Assembly (NCBI GenBank): GCA_021648585.1
Contig: JAKISM010000001.1
Coordinates: forward strand, 1 to 46,206
Direction of reading: 5' to 3'
Length of the DNA stretch: 46,206 bases
Origin: Devosiaceae bacterium
GTDB lineage: Bacteria; Pseudomonadota; Alphaproteobacteria; Rhizobiales; Devosiaceae
Shown here: piece by piece, positions 18,192-26,586 of the stretch
Layout: each line of letters begins with the position of its first letter
How positions within the stretch are numbered: the stretch's first letter is position 1
Translations under genes and position numbers: made by a program
Notes under the pieces: generated by a model
Databases searched by the model: none
The model's input: only the letters and a program-made list of their open reading frames with translations
What the model was told of the DNA's origin: nothing

Positions 18192-18290
18192 ATGATAATT
18201 TTTATAAAAGATATTCTAGCTGCAATTTCACTAACTGCTTTTTGTGTTTCTGGAATTTTGTGGCTAGATATCCTCTCAAAACTTGGGTAA
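18192..18290 (+). CDS. 32-residue single-pass membrane peptide, candidate SOS-induced (SidA-like)
   Basis: A 32-codon ATG frame (ATG 18192, TAA 18288-18290) follows AAAGGTG with a six-base gap to the start. The peptide begins MIIFIKDILAAISLTAF and continues with a hydrophobic stretch ending WLDILSKLG, so it has one membrane span from about residue 9 to 27 and a short N-terminal part with Lys6-Asp7. A LexA-type box lies just upstream in a promoter-like position. Caulobacter SidA is a 29-residue SOS-induced inner-membrane division inhibitor that binds FtsW/FtsN; size, topology and control match, but I cannot show sequence homology. The next gene begins 36 bases later on the same strand. Confidence 0.6.
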   Translation: MIIFIKDILAAISLTAFCVSGILWLDILSKLG

Positions 18291-18326
18291 GAACAATTAT
18301 ACTGTTTTTGAAACTAGGATAGTTTT

Positions 18327-18707
18327 ATGTCAACATTACTTTTTTATGGGGTAGTTTTATTTACTGTTGCACTAGTGTTTTACTCGATTAGCGTTTGGGC
18401 TGGCTGGTTTTCAAAGCGCCTTAAGCTTTGGCATATTTATGTTTTTCTAATCGGCTTATTTACTGACTTTTTGGCCACTCTTTTAACCTACCTTGATATT
18501 GGTGGCATCGTTATTACGCTACATTCAGTTTTGGGCTTTATCTCAATAATCTTGATGTTCATTCATGTGGTGTGGGCAGTAATTATCTTTCGCTCAGGCA
18601 ATGAAAATTTAATTACTAATTTCCATAAGATATCACTATTTGTTTGGGGCATATGGATGATATCTTATATTTCAGGTGCTTATCTTGGTATTGTTATGGT
18701 CGTTTAA
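18327..18707 (+). CDS. Four-helix membrane protein, possibly TIGR03987/HsmA-like
   Basis: The 126-residue product is almost wholly hydrophobic with four predicted membrane helices (about residues 3-24, 34-53, 60-84, 101-124). His and aromatic residues recur in the helices (LWHIYVF, LHSVLGF, MFIHVVW, FHKISLFVWGIW). The length and pattern recall the conserved TIGR03987 (HsmA) family of unknown function, but this is from memory. An AGGAT sequence precedes the ATG. It lies between the 32-residue peptide gene and dnaE, with no terminator visible on either side, so all three may be cotranscribed. Confidence 0.75.
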   Translation: MSTLLFYGVVLFTVALVFYSISVWAGWFSKRLKLWHIYVFLIGLFTDFLATLLTYLDIGGIVITLHSVLGFISIILMFIHVVWAVIIFRSGNENLITNFHKISLFVWGIWMISYISGAYLGIVMVV

Positions 18708-18733
18708 TTCATGTTTAAAAAAACGAGGAAATT

Positions 18734-21700
18734 TTGAAAAGTCCGGGATTTATCCACCTTCATACTCATAGTGCCTATTCATTGCTTGAAGGGGCATTGC
18801 CGCTTGAAAAATTACTTGGACTAGCGGCTAAAGATAATCAGCCAGCAATCGGCATTGCTGATAATTCAAATCTATTTGGTGCGCTAGAATTTTCTCAAAA
18901 AGCTATTGCTAAAGGCATACAACCAATAATTGGCTGCGAGCTTAGAGTTGATTTTAATGAAGAAGATGAATTTACAAGTTCGTTGCAGGGTATAAAAAAC
19001 ACAATAGTTTTAATCGCTATGAATGAGCAGGGTTTTTTAAATCTTTCTCATTTGGTAAGTCGAGCATATCTTGAGGGTTATAATGATCAGGTTGCTATCT
19101 CGTTAGACTGGCTTAGGGATAAAAATTGTGAAGGTCTAATTTGTCTGACAGGAGGGCCTGAGGGGGCAATTAATCATTTGTTCGTTTCAAATCATATTGA
19201 TGCTGGCAATAAAAGATTAGAAGAATTGCACAAGATATTTAACGATAGATTTTATGTTGAATTGCAAAGACATGGCACAAAGGAGGAAAAGCTATGTGAG
19301 CCTTTTTTGATTGAATTTGCCTATTCTAATGGCGTGCCTCTTGTTGCAACTAATGAGCCATTTTTCCCGCAAAGAAAAGATTTTGAAGCGCATGATGCGC
19401 TTTTGGCAATTTCGAGTGCAACAGTTATCGCTCAAACTAAAAGACGAAAACTAACTCAAGATCACTATTATAAAACCCGTCAAGAAATGATTGAACTTTT
19501 TAAGGATATTCCTGAAAGCTTGGACAATAGTGTTGAGATTGCCAAACGTATAAGTTTTTACCCAAATATCCGTGCGCCAATTTTGCCAAGATTTGTCGAA
19601 CCTCAAAAAAACAATAACCCTAACAGCAATGCAGAAATAGATGAACTTTCTATTCAAGCTAAAAAGGGTTTAAAACAAAGATTAAAGACTTTAGACCTAG
19701 CTGAAAATTGCACAGAAAAAACCTATGAAGAAAGGCTAGAATTTGAACTTCAAGTAATAAAAGATATGAATTATCCGGGCTATTTTCTAATAGTTGCAGA
19801 TTTCATTAAATGGGCTAAAGAGCAAGATATTCCTGTTGGGCCGGGTCGTGGCTCTGGTGCTGGCTCATTAGTTGCTTATGCACTGACAATTACCGATTTA
19901 GACCCCTTAAGATATAATCTCTTATTCGAGAGATTTCTTAATCCTGATCGTATTTCAATGCCCGATTTCGATATTGATTTTTGTCAAGACAAACGAGAGC
20001 AAGTAATAAAATATGTGCAAGATAAATACGGACATCAACAGGTAGCACAAATTATAACTTTTGGCTCACTTCAAGCAAGAGCTGCCTTAAGAGATGTTGG
20101 GCGAGTATTACAAATGCCCTATCCGCAAGTTGATAGAATTTGTAAATTAGTCCCTTCCAATCCTGCCGATCCAGTAAATCTTGAGCAAGCGATTAGGCTT
20201 GAGCCAAAACTAAGAGAAATGAGAGATGAAGATGAGATAGTTGCGCAATTACTTGAGATAGCGCAAAATCTTGAAGGTCTTTATCGCCATGCTTCAACTC
20301 ATGCTGCGGGCATTGTTATTGCTGATAGAGCAATAGAAGAATTAGTGCCGCTTTATAAAGATGCTCGCTCAGAAATGCCAGTTACCCAATATTCACAAAA
20401 ATGGGTAGAAGCTGCTGGATTGGTGAAGTTTGATTTTTTAGGCCTTAAAACTCTAACCATCATTGATAATGCTATCTCAATGATTAAGCAAAATGGGGAT
20501 AAAGGTTTTTCACTAGAAAATATCCCCATTGATGATGAAAAAACTTATGAACTTTATCAAATGGCTGAAACGATTGGCGTGTTCCAAGTTGAGAGTGCGG
20601 GAATGCGGCGGGTTCTTATTGATCTAAAGCCAGATAGGTTTGAAGATATTATCGCTTTAGTTGCTCTTTATCGACCTGGCCCAATGGATAATATTGGCTC
20701 ATTTTGCAAAAGAAAGCACGGCCAAGAAGATAGTACTACGTTGCACCCTGATATGGATGCAATCCTATCTGAGACTTATGGTATTATCGTTTATCAAGAG
20801 CAAGTTATGCAAATTGCACAAAAACTATCTGGTTATTCGTTAGGTGAAGCGGATATTTTGCGCCGTGCAATGGGCAAAAAAGATAAAAAGGAAATGGATA
20901 AGCAGCGCTCTCGTTTTGTAAAAGGAGCGATTGATAAGGATATTAAGTCTGGTAAGGCTTCGAGCATTTTTGATCTTTTAGCTAAATTTGCAAATTACGG
21001 ATTTAATAAATCTCACGCCGCAGCTTATGCGCTAGTATCTTATCAAACCGCCTATCTAAAAGCTCATTACCCAAAAGAATTTCTTGCCGCTTCAATGACG
21101 CTTGATATGGGCAATACGGATAAATTATATGATTTCAAACGAGATGCAGATCGCCTAAAAATTAATATTGTAACGCCATCTATTAACCGCTCAAACGTGG
21201 CGTTTGATGTTGAAAATGATGGAATTATATATTCTCTAAGTGCGATAAAAGGAATTGGTAAGCAGGTTGTTGAGCATTTAGTTGATGTTAGAGGTGTAAG
21301 CCCATTTTTAGATATAGCGGATTTTGCATCTCGTATTAATCCAAAAATTCTAAATAAAAGAAGTTTAGAAATTTTGGTAAATGCTGGAGCATTTGATGAA
21401 ATTACTCCTTCTCGTGATATGGCCTTTGCTTGCATTGAAAGTATTTTAGCTAATGCTGTACGAATTATTTCTGATAAGGAGCAGGGCATAACAGATATGT
21501 TTGCCACAAATGAGCCTTTGGCAATTAACTTTCCTAGCAATGTTAATTCTTGGAGTGATGAGGAGCAGTTAAATCGAGAGTTCCTAGTAATTGGATTTCA
21601 TCTTTCAGGTCACCCATTAGATAGTAGTGAAGAATTATTACAAAGATTAAAAGTTAAAAGCCTTGTTGAGTTTGAAAAAAATGTCGCCAATGGTGATAGT

Positions 21701-22177
21701 GCAGGGCGCTTGGCAGGTGTTGTTATTTCTCGCTCGGACAGAAAAACAAAAAAGGGCAAGTCAATGGCAATTATCGCCTTTTCAGATGCTAGCGGTAGTT
21801 TTGAATGCCTTGTATTTTCTGAATTAATTGAAAAATATAATGAAATATTACAGGTTGGTAAATTGCTTATTTTAGATGTTGAAAGTGATAAGCGTCCAGA
21901 TAGCAACAGTTTGCGCCTATTAAACGCCAAAGAAATTTCTAACGAAGTTGATAAAATAGAACAAAAGATGACAATTTTCACTGATGATAAAAAATGCCTT
22001 AGCGCAATTAAACAACAGCTAAAAACAGGTGGTTCTGGTTCTATTAATTTTGTTATCATTCGTGATAGAGGTGAAAGGGAGTATGTTTTATCATTACCGG
22101 GAAATTACCAAATCACTAAACAACTAGCTGGTGGTATCAAGGCGCTTGAGGGCGTTGTTGATGTGCAGTTGAATTAG
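18734..22177 (+). CDS. dnaE: DNA polymerase III subunit alpha
   Basis: This is the replicative polymerase catalytic subunit (DnaE1), 1147 residues against a usual 1150-1180. Domains in order: N-terminal PHP (FIHLHTHSAYSLLEGALP at residues 6-23); the polymerase core with GPGRGSGAGSLVAYAL and the catalytic acidic stretch MPDFDIDFCQDKREQV; fingers with STHAAGIVIADR; KSHAAAYALVSYQTAYLKAH; a tandem helix-hairpin-helix region (YSLSAIKGIGKQVVEHLV); and a C-terminal OB-fold. The start is TTG behind CGAGGA. Its position after lolCD matches rhizobial dnaE1, not the mutagenic dnaE2. The nearest sizeable upstream gap holds a LexA box. Confidence 0.96.
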   Translation: MKSPGFIHLHTHSAYSLLEGALPLEKLLGLAAKDNQPAIGIADNSNLFGALEFSQKAIAKGIQPIIGCELRVDFNEEDEFTSSLQGIKNTIVLIAMNEQGFLNLSHLVSRAYLEGYNDQVAISLDWLRDKNCEGLICLTGGPEGAINHLFVSNHIDAGNKRLEELHKIFNDRFYVELQRHGTKEEKLCEPFLIEFAYSNGVPLVATNEPFFPQRKDFEAHDALLAISSATVIAQTKRRKLTQDHYYKTRQEMIELFKDIPESLDNSVEIAKRISFYPNIRAPILPRFVEPQKNNNPNSNAEIDELSIQAKKGLKQRLKTLDLAENCTEKTYEERLEFELQVIKDMNYPGYFLIVADFIKWAKEQDIPVGPGRGSGAGSLVAYALTITDLDPLRYNLLFERFLNPDRISMPDFDIDFCQDKREQVIKYVQDKYGHQQVAQIITFGSLQARAALRDVGRVLQMPYPQVDRICKLVPSNPADPVNLEQAIRLEPKLREMRDEDEIVAQLLEIAQNLEGLYRHASTHAAGIVIADRAIEELVPLYKDARSEMPVTQYSQKWVEAAGLVKFDFLGLKTLTIIDNAISMIKQNGDKGFSLENIPIDDEKTYELYQMAETIGVFQVESAGMRRVLIDLKPDRFEDIIALVALYRPGPMDNIGSFCKRKHGQEDSTTLHPDMDAILSETYGIIVYQEQVMQIAQKLSGYSLGEADILRRAMGKKDKKEMDKQRSRFVKGAIDKDIKSGKASSIFDLLAKFANYGFNKSHAAAYALVSYQTAYLKAHYPKEFLAASMTLDMGNTDKLYDFKRDADRLKINIVTPSINRSNVAFDVENDGIIYSLSAIKGIGKQVVEHLVDVRGVSPFLDIADFASRINPKILNKRSLEILVNAGAFDEITPSRDMAFACIESILANAVRIISDKEQGITDMFATNEPLAINFPSNVNSWSDEEQLNREFLVIGFHLSGHPLDSSEELLQRLKVKSLVEFEKNVANGDSAGRLAGVVISRSDRKTKKGKSMAIIAFSDASGSFECLVFSELIEKYNEILQVGKLLILDVESDKRPDSNSLRLLNAKEISNEVDKIEQKMTIFTDDKKCLSAIKQQLKTGGSGSINFVIIRDRGEREYVLSLPGNYQITKQLAGGIKALEGVVDVQLN

Positions 22178-22376
22178 GGCTCTAATCCTAAGTATAATTC
22201 GCAAATGAATTAGATAAAAGCCATAAATAAATGGTTGCGCCATTTAAGCTTTTAGTCTATGACCCGCCTATCACACAGGCAAAAGTTAGGTTTTAGATAA
22301 TATCTATAACCATCCGGTGACAATATGTTGCACTACTTTTGCTAAGGTTTAACCGGTAAACAAAGGAGTATGCTCA
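22178..22376 (+). other. dnaE-rpsB intergenic region, probable rpsB leader
   Basis: These 199 bases must hold the rpsB promoter and leader. Seen are a short stem GCCT/AGGC with a seven-base loop (about 22267-22281), a perfect 13-base palindrome TAGATA-A-TATCTA (22294-22306), and CCGGT repeated near 22315 and 22353. I could not define a convincing promoter pair or a known S2-binding leader structure. A strong AAAGGAG ribosome-binding site precedes the rpsB ATG by eight bases. No small gene or tRNA is evident. Confidence 0.4.
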
Positions 22377-23459
22377 ATGGCATTACCCAATTTTTCTATG
22401 GCTCAATTACTTGAAGCAGGTGTTCATTTCGGTCACCAAAAACATCGCTGGAATCCAAAAATGGAAAAATTCATTTTTGGTGTTCGTAACGACATTCATA
22501 TTTTAGATCTAAGTCAAACAGTTCCCATGCTTTATCAAGCACTGCAACTTGTTTCAGATACTGTCGCTGAAGGTGGTCGTGTTCTATTTGTTGGCACAAA
22601 GCGCCAAGCTGCACCTATTATTGCAGAAGCCGCAGCTAGTTGCGCGCAATATTATGTAAATTCTCGCTGGCTTGGTGGCATGTTGACCAACTGGCAAACA
22701 ATTTCAAAATCAATCGCTCGCCTTCGTGAGCTTGAAGAAATTGACAGTAGTGGTCTTACCAAAAAAGAACTTTTGCAATTTTCTAGAGAGCAAACTCGCC
22801 TTGAAAGAGATCTAGGTGGCATTAAAAATATGGGCAATGTACCAAGCTTAATGTTTGTTATCGATACTAATAAAGAATCTATTGCAATCAAAGAAGCTCG
22901 TCGTTTAGGCATTCCAGTGGTAGCTGTTATTGATTCTAATTGTAATCCAAAAGACGCTGATTTCCCTTTCCCCGGAAATGACGATGCAAGTCGTGCGATT
23001 GAGTTATATTGTGATTTAATTGCCAAAGCTTGTATTGATGGCATATCACGTTCTTCAACTGCACAAGGTGTTGATTTGGGTGCAAGTGAAGAGGTTTTAG
23101 AAGAACCTGCATTGCAAGCTGAAACTGCACAGGTTGAAGAAAAGCCAGTGCCAGAAGTTAAAAAAGCAGAAGCAAAAGAAGAGCCAAAAGAAAAACCAAA
23201 AGCAAAAGAAGAAAAAGCTGCAGATACTGCAACTGCTTTGTTTTCAACTCCTGATGGTGATGCGGACGATCTTAAAAAAATCAGTGGCGTTGGCCCTGTT
23301 CTTGAGAAAAAGCTCAATGCACTTGGCATAACAACATTTGCACAAGTAGCAGCTTTTACCAAAGAAGATATCGCCAAAGTTGATGACGCACTTAGCTTTA
23401 AGGGGCGTATTGATCGTGATGATTGGCTAAAACAAGCGGAAGAATTAGCAAAAGCCTAA
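22377..23459 (+). CDS. rpsB: 30S ribosomal protein S2 with C-terminal helix-hairpin-helix extension
   Basis: S2 binds the head-body junction of the small ribosomal subunit. Residues 1 to about 230 are a standard S2 (FGHQKHRWNPKM, FVGTKRQA, NSRWLGGMLTNWQTI, FVIDTNKE, FPGNDDASRAIELY). A Glu/Lys/Ala-rich linker of about 65 residues follows. Residues 297-360 then form a helix-hairpin-helix-type domain beginning DDLKKISGVGPVLEKKLNAL. The 360-residue total compares with about 250 for ordinary S2. The same kind of extension is known on S2, L21 and NuoE of rhizobial relatives. It heads the rpsB-tsf-pyrH-frr cluster. Confidence 0.96.
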   Translation: MALPNFSMAQLLEAGVHFGHQKHRWNPKMEKFIFGVRNDIHILDLSQTVPMLYQALQLVSDTVAEGGRVLFVGTKRQAAPIIAEAAASCAQYYVNSRWLGGMLTNWQTISKSIARLRELEEIDSSGLTKKELLQFSREQTRLERDLGGIKNMGNVPSLMFVIDTNKESIAIKEARRLGIPVVAVIDSNCNPKDADFPFPGNDDASRAIELYCDLIAKACIDGISRSSTAQGVDLGASEEVLEEPALQAETAQVEEKPVPEVKKAEAKEEPKEKPKAKEEKAADTATALFSTPDGDADDLKKISGVGPVLEKKLNALGITTFAQVAAFTKEDIAKVDDALSFKGRIDRDDWLKQAEELAKA

Positions 23460-23526
23460 ATCATCTGCTTAGAAGTTTTAAATATGATTTAAGCCCAAAT
23501 TGGGTTGTAAAATAAGGTATGGTTAG

Positions 23527-24450
23527 ATGGCAGTTACTGCAGCACAAGTAAAAGAATTACGTGAAATCACAGGCGTAGGCATGATGGATTGTAAAAAAGC
23601 ACTTCAAGAAACTAATGGCGATATTGATGCTGCAGTTGATTGGCTAAGAACTCGTGGCCTTGCCAAAGCCGCTAAAAAAGCAAGCAGAGTAGCCTCAGAA
23701 GGACTAATCGGCGTGGCAAGCAATGGCAATAGTGCAGCGGTTGTTGAAGTAAATTCTGAAACAGATTTTGTTGCACGCAATGAGCAATTTCAATCAATAG
23801 TATCAACTATTGCTAATTTGGCACTAGAAAATGATGGCGATTTTGAAAAGGTAGGAAATACAGCATATCCAAATAGTAGCAATTCTGTGAATGAAGAAAT
23901 TACTGAAGCGGTTGCAAAAATTGGCGAAAATATGAGTTTTCGCCGCTCAGCTAAGCTTTCAGTTTCAAGTGGTGTTGTTAGCTCCTATATGCACACTCCG
24001 ATTGTTTCGGGTTTGGGTAAAATTGGTGTTTTGGTTGCTCTTGAATCACAGGGCGATAAAGAGGCACTAGATAATCTTGGTCGTCAAGTTGCTATGCATA
24101 TTGCAGCTATTGCACCTCTTGCTATTTCACCAGATGAGCTTGATCAAGATTTAGTGGCACGTGAGAAAGCGGTTTTTAAGGAGCAAGCGATTGAATCTGG
24201 TAAACCTGCTGAAATTGCTGAAAAAATGGTAGAAGGCCGTCTTCGTAAATATTATAAAGAAGTTTGTCTATTATCTCAAATATTTGTTGTTGACGGCGAA
24301 AATACTGTTGAAAAAGCAATCGAATTAGCTGAAAAAACAGTTGGCGCACCAATTAAATTAATAGGGTTTACTCGCTTTGCGCTTGGTGAAGGCATTGAGA
24401 AAAAAGAAGAAGATTTTGCAGCGGAAGTTGCAGCAGTAGCAGGAAAATAA
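23527..24450 (+). CDS. tsf: Elongation factor Ts
   Basis: EF-Ts is the nucleotide exchange factor of EF-Tu. The 307-residue protein has the N-terminal UBA-like domain VKELREITGVGMMDCKKALQ, the EF-Tu-contacting SETDFVARNEQF near residue 77, and the two core subdomains (MHIAAIAPLAISPDEL; KYYKEVCLLSQIFVVD). It lies 67 bases after rpsB, the conserved pairing. A small inverted repeat around CCCAAATTGGG (about 23495) lies in the gap but has no T run, so it is not called a terminator. Confidence 0.96.
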   Translation: MAVTAAQVKELREITGVGMMDCKKALQETNGDIDAAVDWLRTRGLAKAAKKASRVASEGLIGVASNGNSAAVVEVNSETDFVARNEQFQSIVSTIANLALENDGDFEKVGNTAYPNSSNSVNEEITEAVAKIGENMSFRRSAKLSVSSGVVSSYMHTPIVSGLGKIGVLVALESQGDKEALDNLGRQVAMHIAAIAPLAISPDELDQDLVAREKAVFKEQAIESGKPAEIAEKMVEGRLRKYYKEVCLLSQIFVVDGENTVEKAIELAEKTVGAPIKLIGFTRFALGEGIEKKEEDFAAEVAAVAGK

Positions 24451-24489
24451 AAAACGCTAATATAAACTTGAAATGATAAGAGGTTTTCT

Positions 24490-25206
24490 ATGACAAAAAG
24501 AGCGAAGTATAAACGAGTTCTTCTAAAAGTCTCTGGTGAAGCTCTTGCTGGAGGACAACCTAGCGGCATTGATCCTAAGTTTCTTGATATGGTGGCAGTT
24601 CAAATTATTTCTTTAGCGCAATCTGGTGTTGAAATTGGCGTGGTTATTGGCGGCGGTAATATTTTTCGTGGAATGTCGGTTGCAGCCAAAGGTGGCGATC
24701 GTGTAACTGGCGATCATATGGGCATGTTAAGCACCGTAATAAATGCTATTGCGCTTGGCGATGCTATTCGTCGCAAGGGCGGCAATTCACACGTTTTTTC
24801 ATCTGTCACAATGCCATCAATCGCAGATACTTTTACTCAAAGAGCAGCTATTAGCGCTATTAAATCAGGATCGATTGTAATTTGTGCTGGTGGTACAGGA
24901 AATCCTTTTTTTACAACAGATACCGCAGCCGCTCTTAAAGCAATAGAATTACGCTGTGATGTTTTGCTAAAGGGCACTAATGTTGATGGCGTTTATTCTG
25001 ACGATCCAAAAACTAACCCCAATGCCACACGATATTCTACGATTAGCTATGATGAAGTAATTAAGCGTAATTTGCGAGTTATGGACACGGCAGCCTTTGC
25101 GCTTGCACGAGATAATAAATTACCAATAATAGTATATTCATTGGCAGATGAGGCAGGCCTAAAAGGTGTGCTTGATGGAAGTGCAAAAAGCACTTATGTT
25201 GGGTAA
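24490..25206 (+). CDS. pyrH: Uridylate (UMP) kinase
   Basis: PyrH phosphorylates UMP to UDP in pyrimidine nucleotide synthesis. The 238-residue amino-acid-kinase-family protein shows RVLLKVSGEALAG at the N-terminus, VIGGGNIFRG, GDHMGMLSTVINAIAL, FTQRAAI, and ICAGGTGNPFFTTDTAAALKA, all typical of hexameric bacterial UMP kinases. The ATG follows AGAGG. It sits in the conserved rpsB-tsf-pyrH-frr order. Confidence 0.96.
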   Translation: MTKRAKYKRVLLKVSGEALAGGQPSGIDPKFLDMVAVQIISLAQSGVEIGVVIGGGNIFRGMSVAAKGGDRVTGDHMGMLSTVINAIALGDAIRRKGGNSHVFSSVTMPSIADTFTQRAAISAIKSGSIVICAGGTGNPFFTTDTAAALKAIELRCDVLLKGTNVDGVYSDDPKTNPNATRYSTISYDEVIKRNLRVMDTAAFALARDNKLPIIVYSLADEAGLKGVLDGSAKSTYVG

Positions 25207-25255
25207 AGACTAATTATATCTGTACTGATTCTAGTGCTAATAAGGAGGAGCGATA

Positions 25256-25816
25256 ATGGCTGGTGATTTTTCAATTAATTCACTCAAATCAAGAATGGAC
25301 AAATCTGTTGCATCATTAAAAGATGAATTGGCAGGTTTAAGAACTGGTCGTGCTAGCGCTAGCATGTTAGAGCCCGTAACAGTTGAAGCCTATGGCTCGC
25401 AAATGCCGCTAAATCAAGTGGCAACTGTTTCAGTTCCAGAATCAAGAATGTTAAGTGTTCAAGTTTGGGATCAATCTATGGCAGGCGCTGTTGATAAAGC
25501 AATTCGTGAGAGCGGCTTAGGGCTAAACCCAATAGCTGAAGGTGCTGTTATTCGTGTTCCAATCCCCGAACTTAACGAGGAAAGACGCAAGGAACTATCA
25601 AAAGTTGCTCATACTTATGCAGAGCAAGGTAGGGTTGCAGTGCGTCATATTCGCCGAGATGGAATGGACGAACTAAAGGCTTTAGAAAAAAATGGCGGTA
25701 TGGGGCAAGATGAAAGCCGTTCAAACTCCGATAAAGTGCAAAAAACTACCGATGAAGCTATTGCTCAAATTGATAGTATCTTGGCTAGTAAAGAACAAGA
25801 AATTATGCAGGTTTAA
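25256..25816 (+). CDS. frr: Ribosome recycling factor
   Basis: RRF splits post-termination ribosomes with EF-G. The 186-residue product equals the family length. Visible are LAGLRTGRASASMLEPVTVE, PLNQVATVSVPESRML, IRVPIPELNEERRKELSK and VAVRHIRRDGMDELK, the conserved helical-arm and hinge segments. A near-perfect AAGGAGGAG ribosome-binding site precedes the ATG. Confidence 0.97.
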   Translation: MAGDFSINSLKSRMDKSVASLKDELAGLRTGRASASMLEPVTVEAYGSQMPLNQVATVSVPESRMLSVQVWDQSMAGAVDKAIRESGLGLNPIAEGAVIRVPIPELNEERRKELSKVAHTYAEQGRVAVRHIRRDGMDELKALEKNGGMGQDESRSNSDKVQKTTDEAIAQIDSILASKEQEIMQV

Positions 25817-25849
25817 CATCAGTGTTGATGGTTTTGCTGGAGAGAAATA

Positions 25850-26575
25850 TTGTCCAACAAAAATAGTGGTCCTGAACTAAAAATCCCAACTCACTTAGCG
25901 GTTACAATGGATGGGAATGGTCGTTGGGCTAAGCTTCGTGGTATGGCACGCACCGCTGGGCATAAAGCAGGGACACAAGCTCTTAGAAAACTGGTTGAAT
26001 ATTGTATTTCCTATGAAATAAAATATCTCACAATATTCAGTTTTAGTTCTGAAAATTGGTCAAGGCCAAAAGATGAAGTGAATTTTATTTTACGCCTGAT
26101 GCGTCATTATGTAACTTCTGATCTAGAAAAGCTCAATAAAAATAATGTTAAAATCAAAGTGATAGGTGAGCGTGGCACTTTAGATAAGCCCATATTGAAT
26201 TTGATAGAAAAGGCTGAAACAGTTACAAAGAATAACACAGGGTTAGAGCTAATAATTGCTTTCAATTATGGGGGCAGGGGAGAGATTGCCTCGGCTTTTA
26301 AGAAAATCGCACAAAATATTCAAAATGGTGATGTTTCGATTAATGATATTGATGAGGATATGATATCTAATTCTCTTTATTTGCCAAATATCCCTGACCC
26401 TGATTTAATATTACGTACTAGCGGGGAAATAAGATTTTCAAATTTCCTTCTTTGGCAATCTGCATATTCAGAATTAATGTTTATTGATGATTTATGGCCT
26501 GACTTTAATGAAAAAACCTTTATAAAGGTATTGCAAGAATTTTCTTTACGCCAAAGACGTTTTGGTGGGGTTTAG
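25850..26575 (+). CDS. uppS: Isoprenyl transferase (undecaprenyl diphosphate synthase)
   Basis: UppS makes undecaprenyl diphosphate, the lipid carrier for peptidoglycan and surface glycans. The 241-residue cis-prenyltransferase has the catalytic AVTMDGNGRWAK with the essential Asp, FSFSSENWSRP, and the C-terminal DLILRTSGEIRFSNFLLWQ. The start is TTG at 25850, supported by GGAG seven bases upstream, and gives the normal N-terminal distance to the catalytic Asp. Confidence 0.95.
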   Translation: MSNKNSGPELKIPTHLAVTMDGNGRWAKLRGMARTAGHKAGTQALRKLVEYCISYEIKYLTIFSFSSENWSRPKDEVNFILRLMRHYVTSDLEKLNKNNVKIKVIGERGTLDKPILNLIEKAETVTKNNTGLELIIAFNYGGRGEIASAFKKIAQNIQNGDVSINDIDEDMISNSLYLPNIPDPDLILRTSGEIRFSNFLLWQSAYSELMFIDDLWPDFNEKTFIKVLQEFSLRQRRFGGV

Positions 26576-26586
26576 GGTTTAGATTT

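Noticed and set aside
22178..22376. A known riboswitch or tRNA in the dnaE-rpsB gap
   Set aside because: No cloverleaf, no conserved riboswitch core and only short stems could be found.
22652..23377. Long minus-strand open frame of about 240 codons opposite rpsB
   Set aside because: It mirrors the codon pattern of rpsB, has a Ser/Ala-rich composition typical of antisense shadows, and no ribosome-binding site.
23490..23512. Inverted repeat around CCCAAATTGGG between rpsB and tsf as a terminator
   Set aside because: Short stem, tiny loop and no T run; at most a weak attenuator in a cotranscribed pair.
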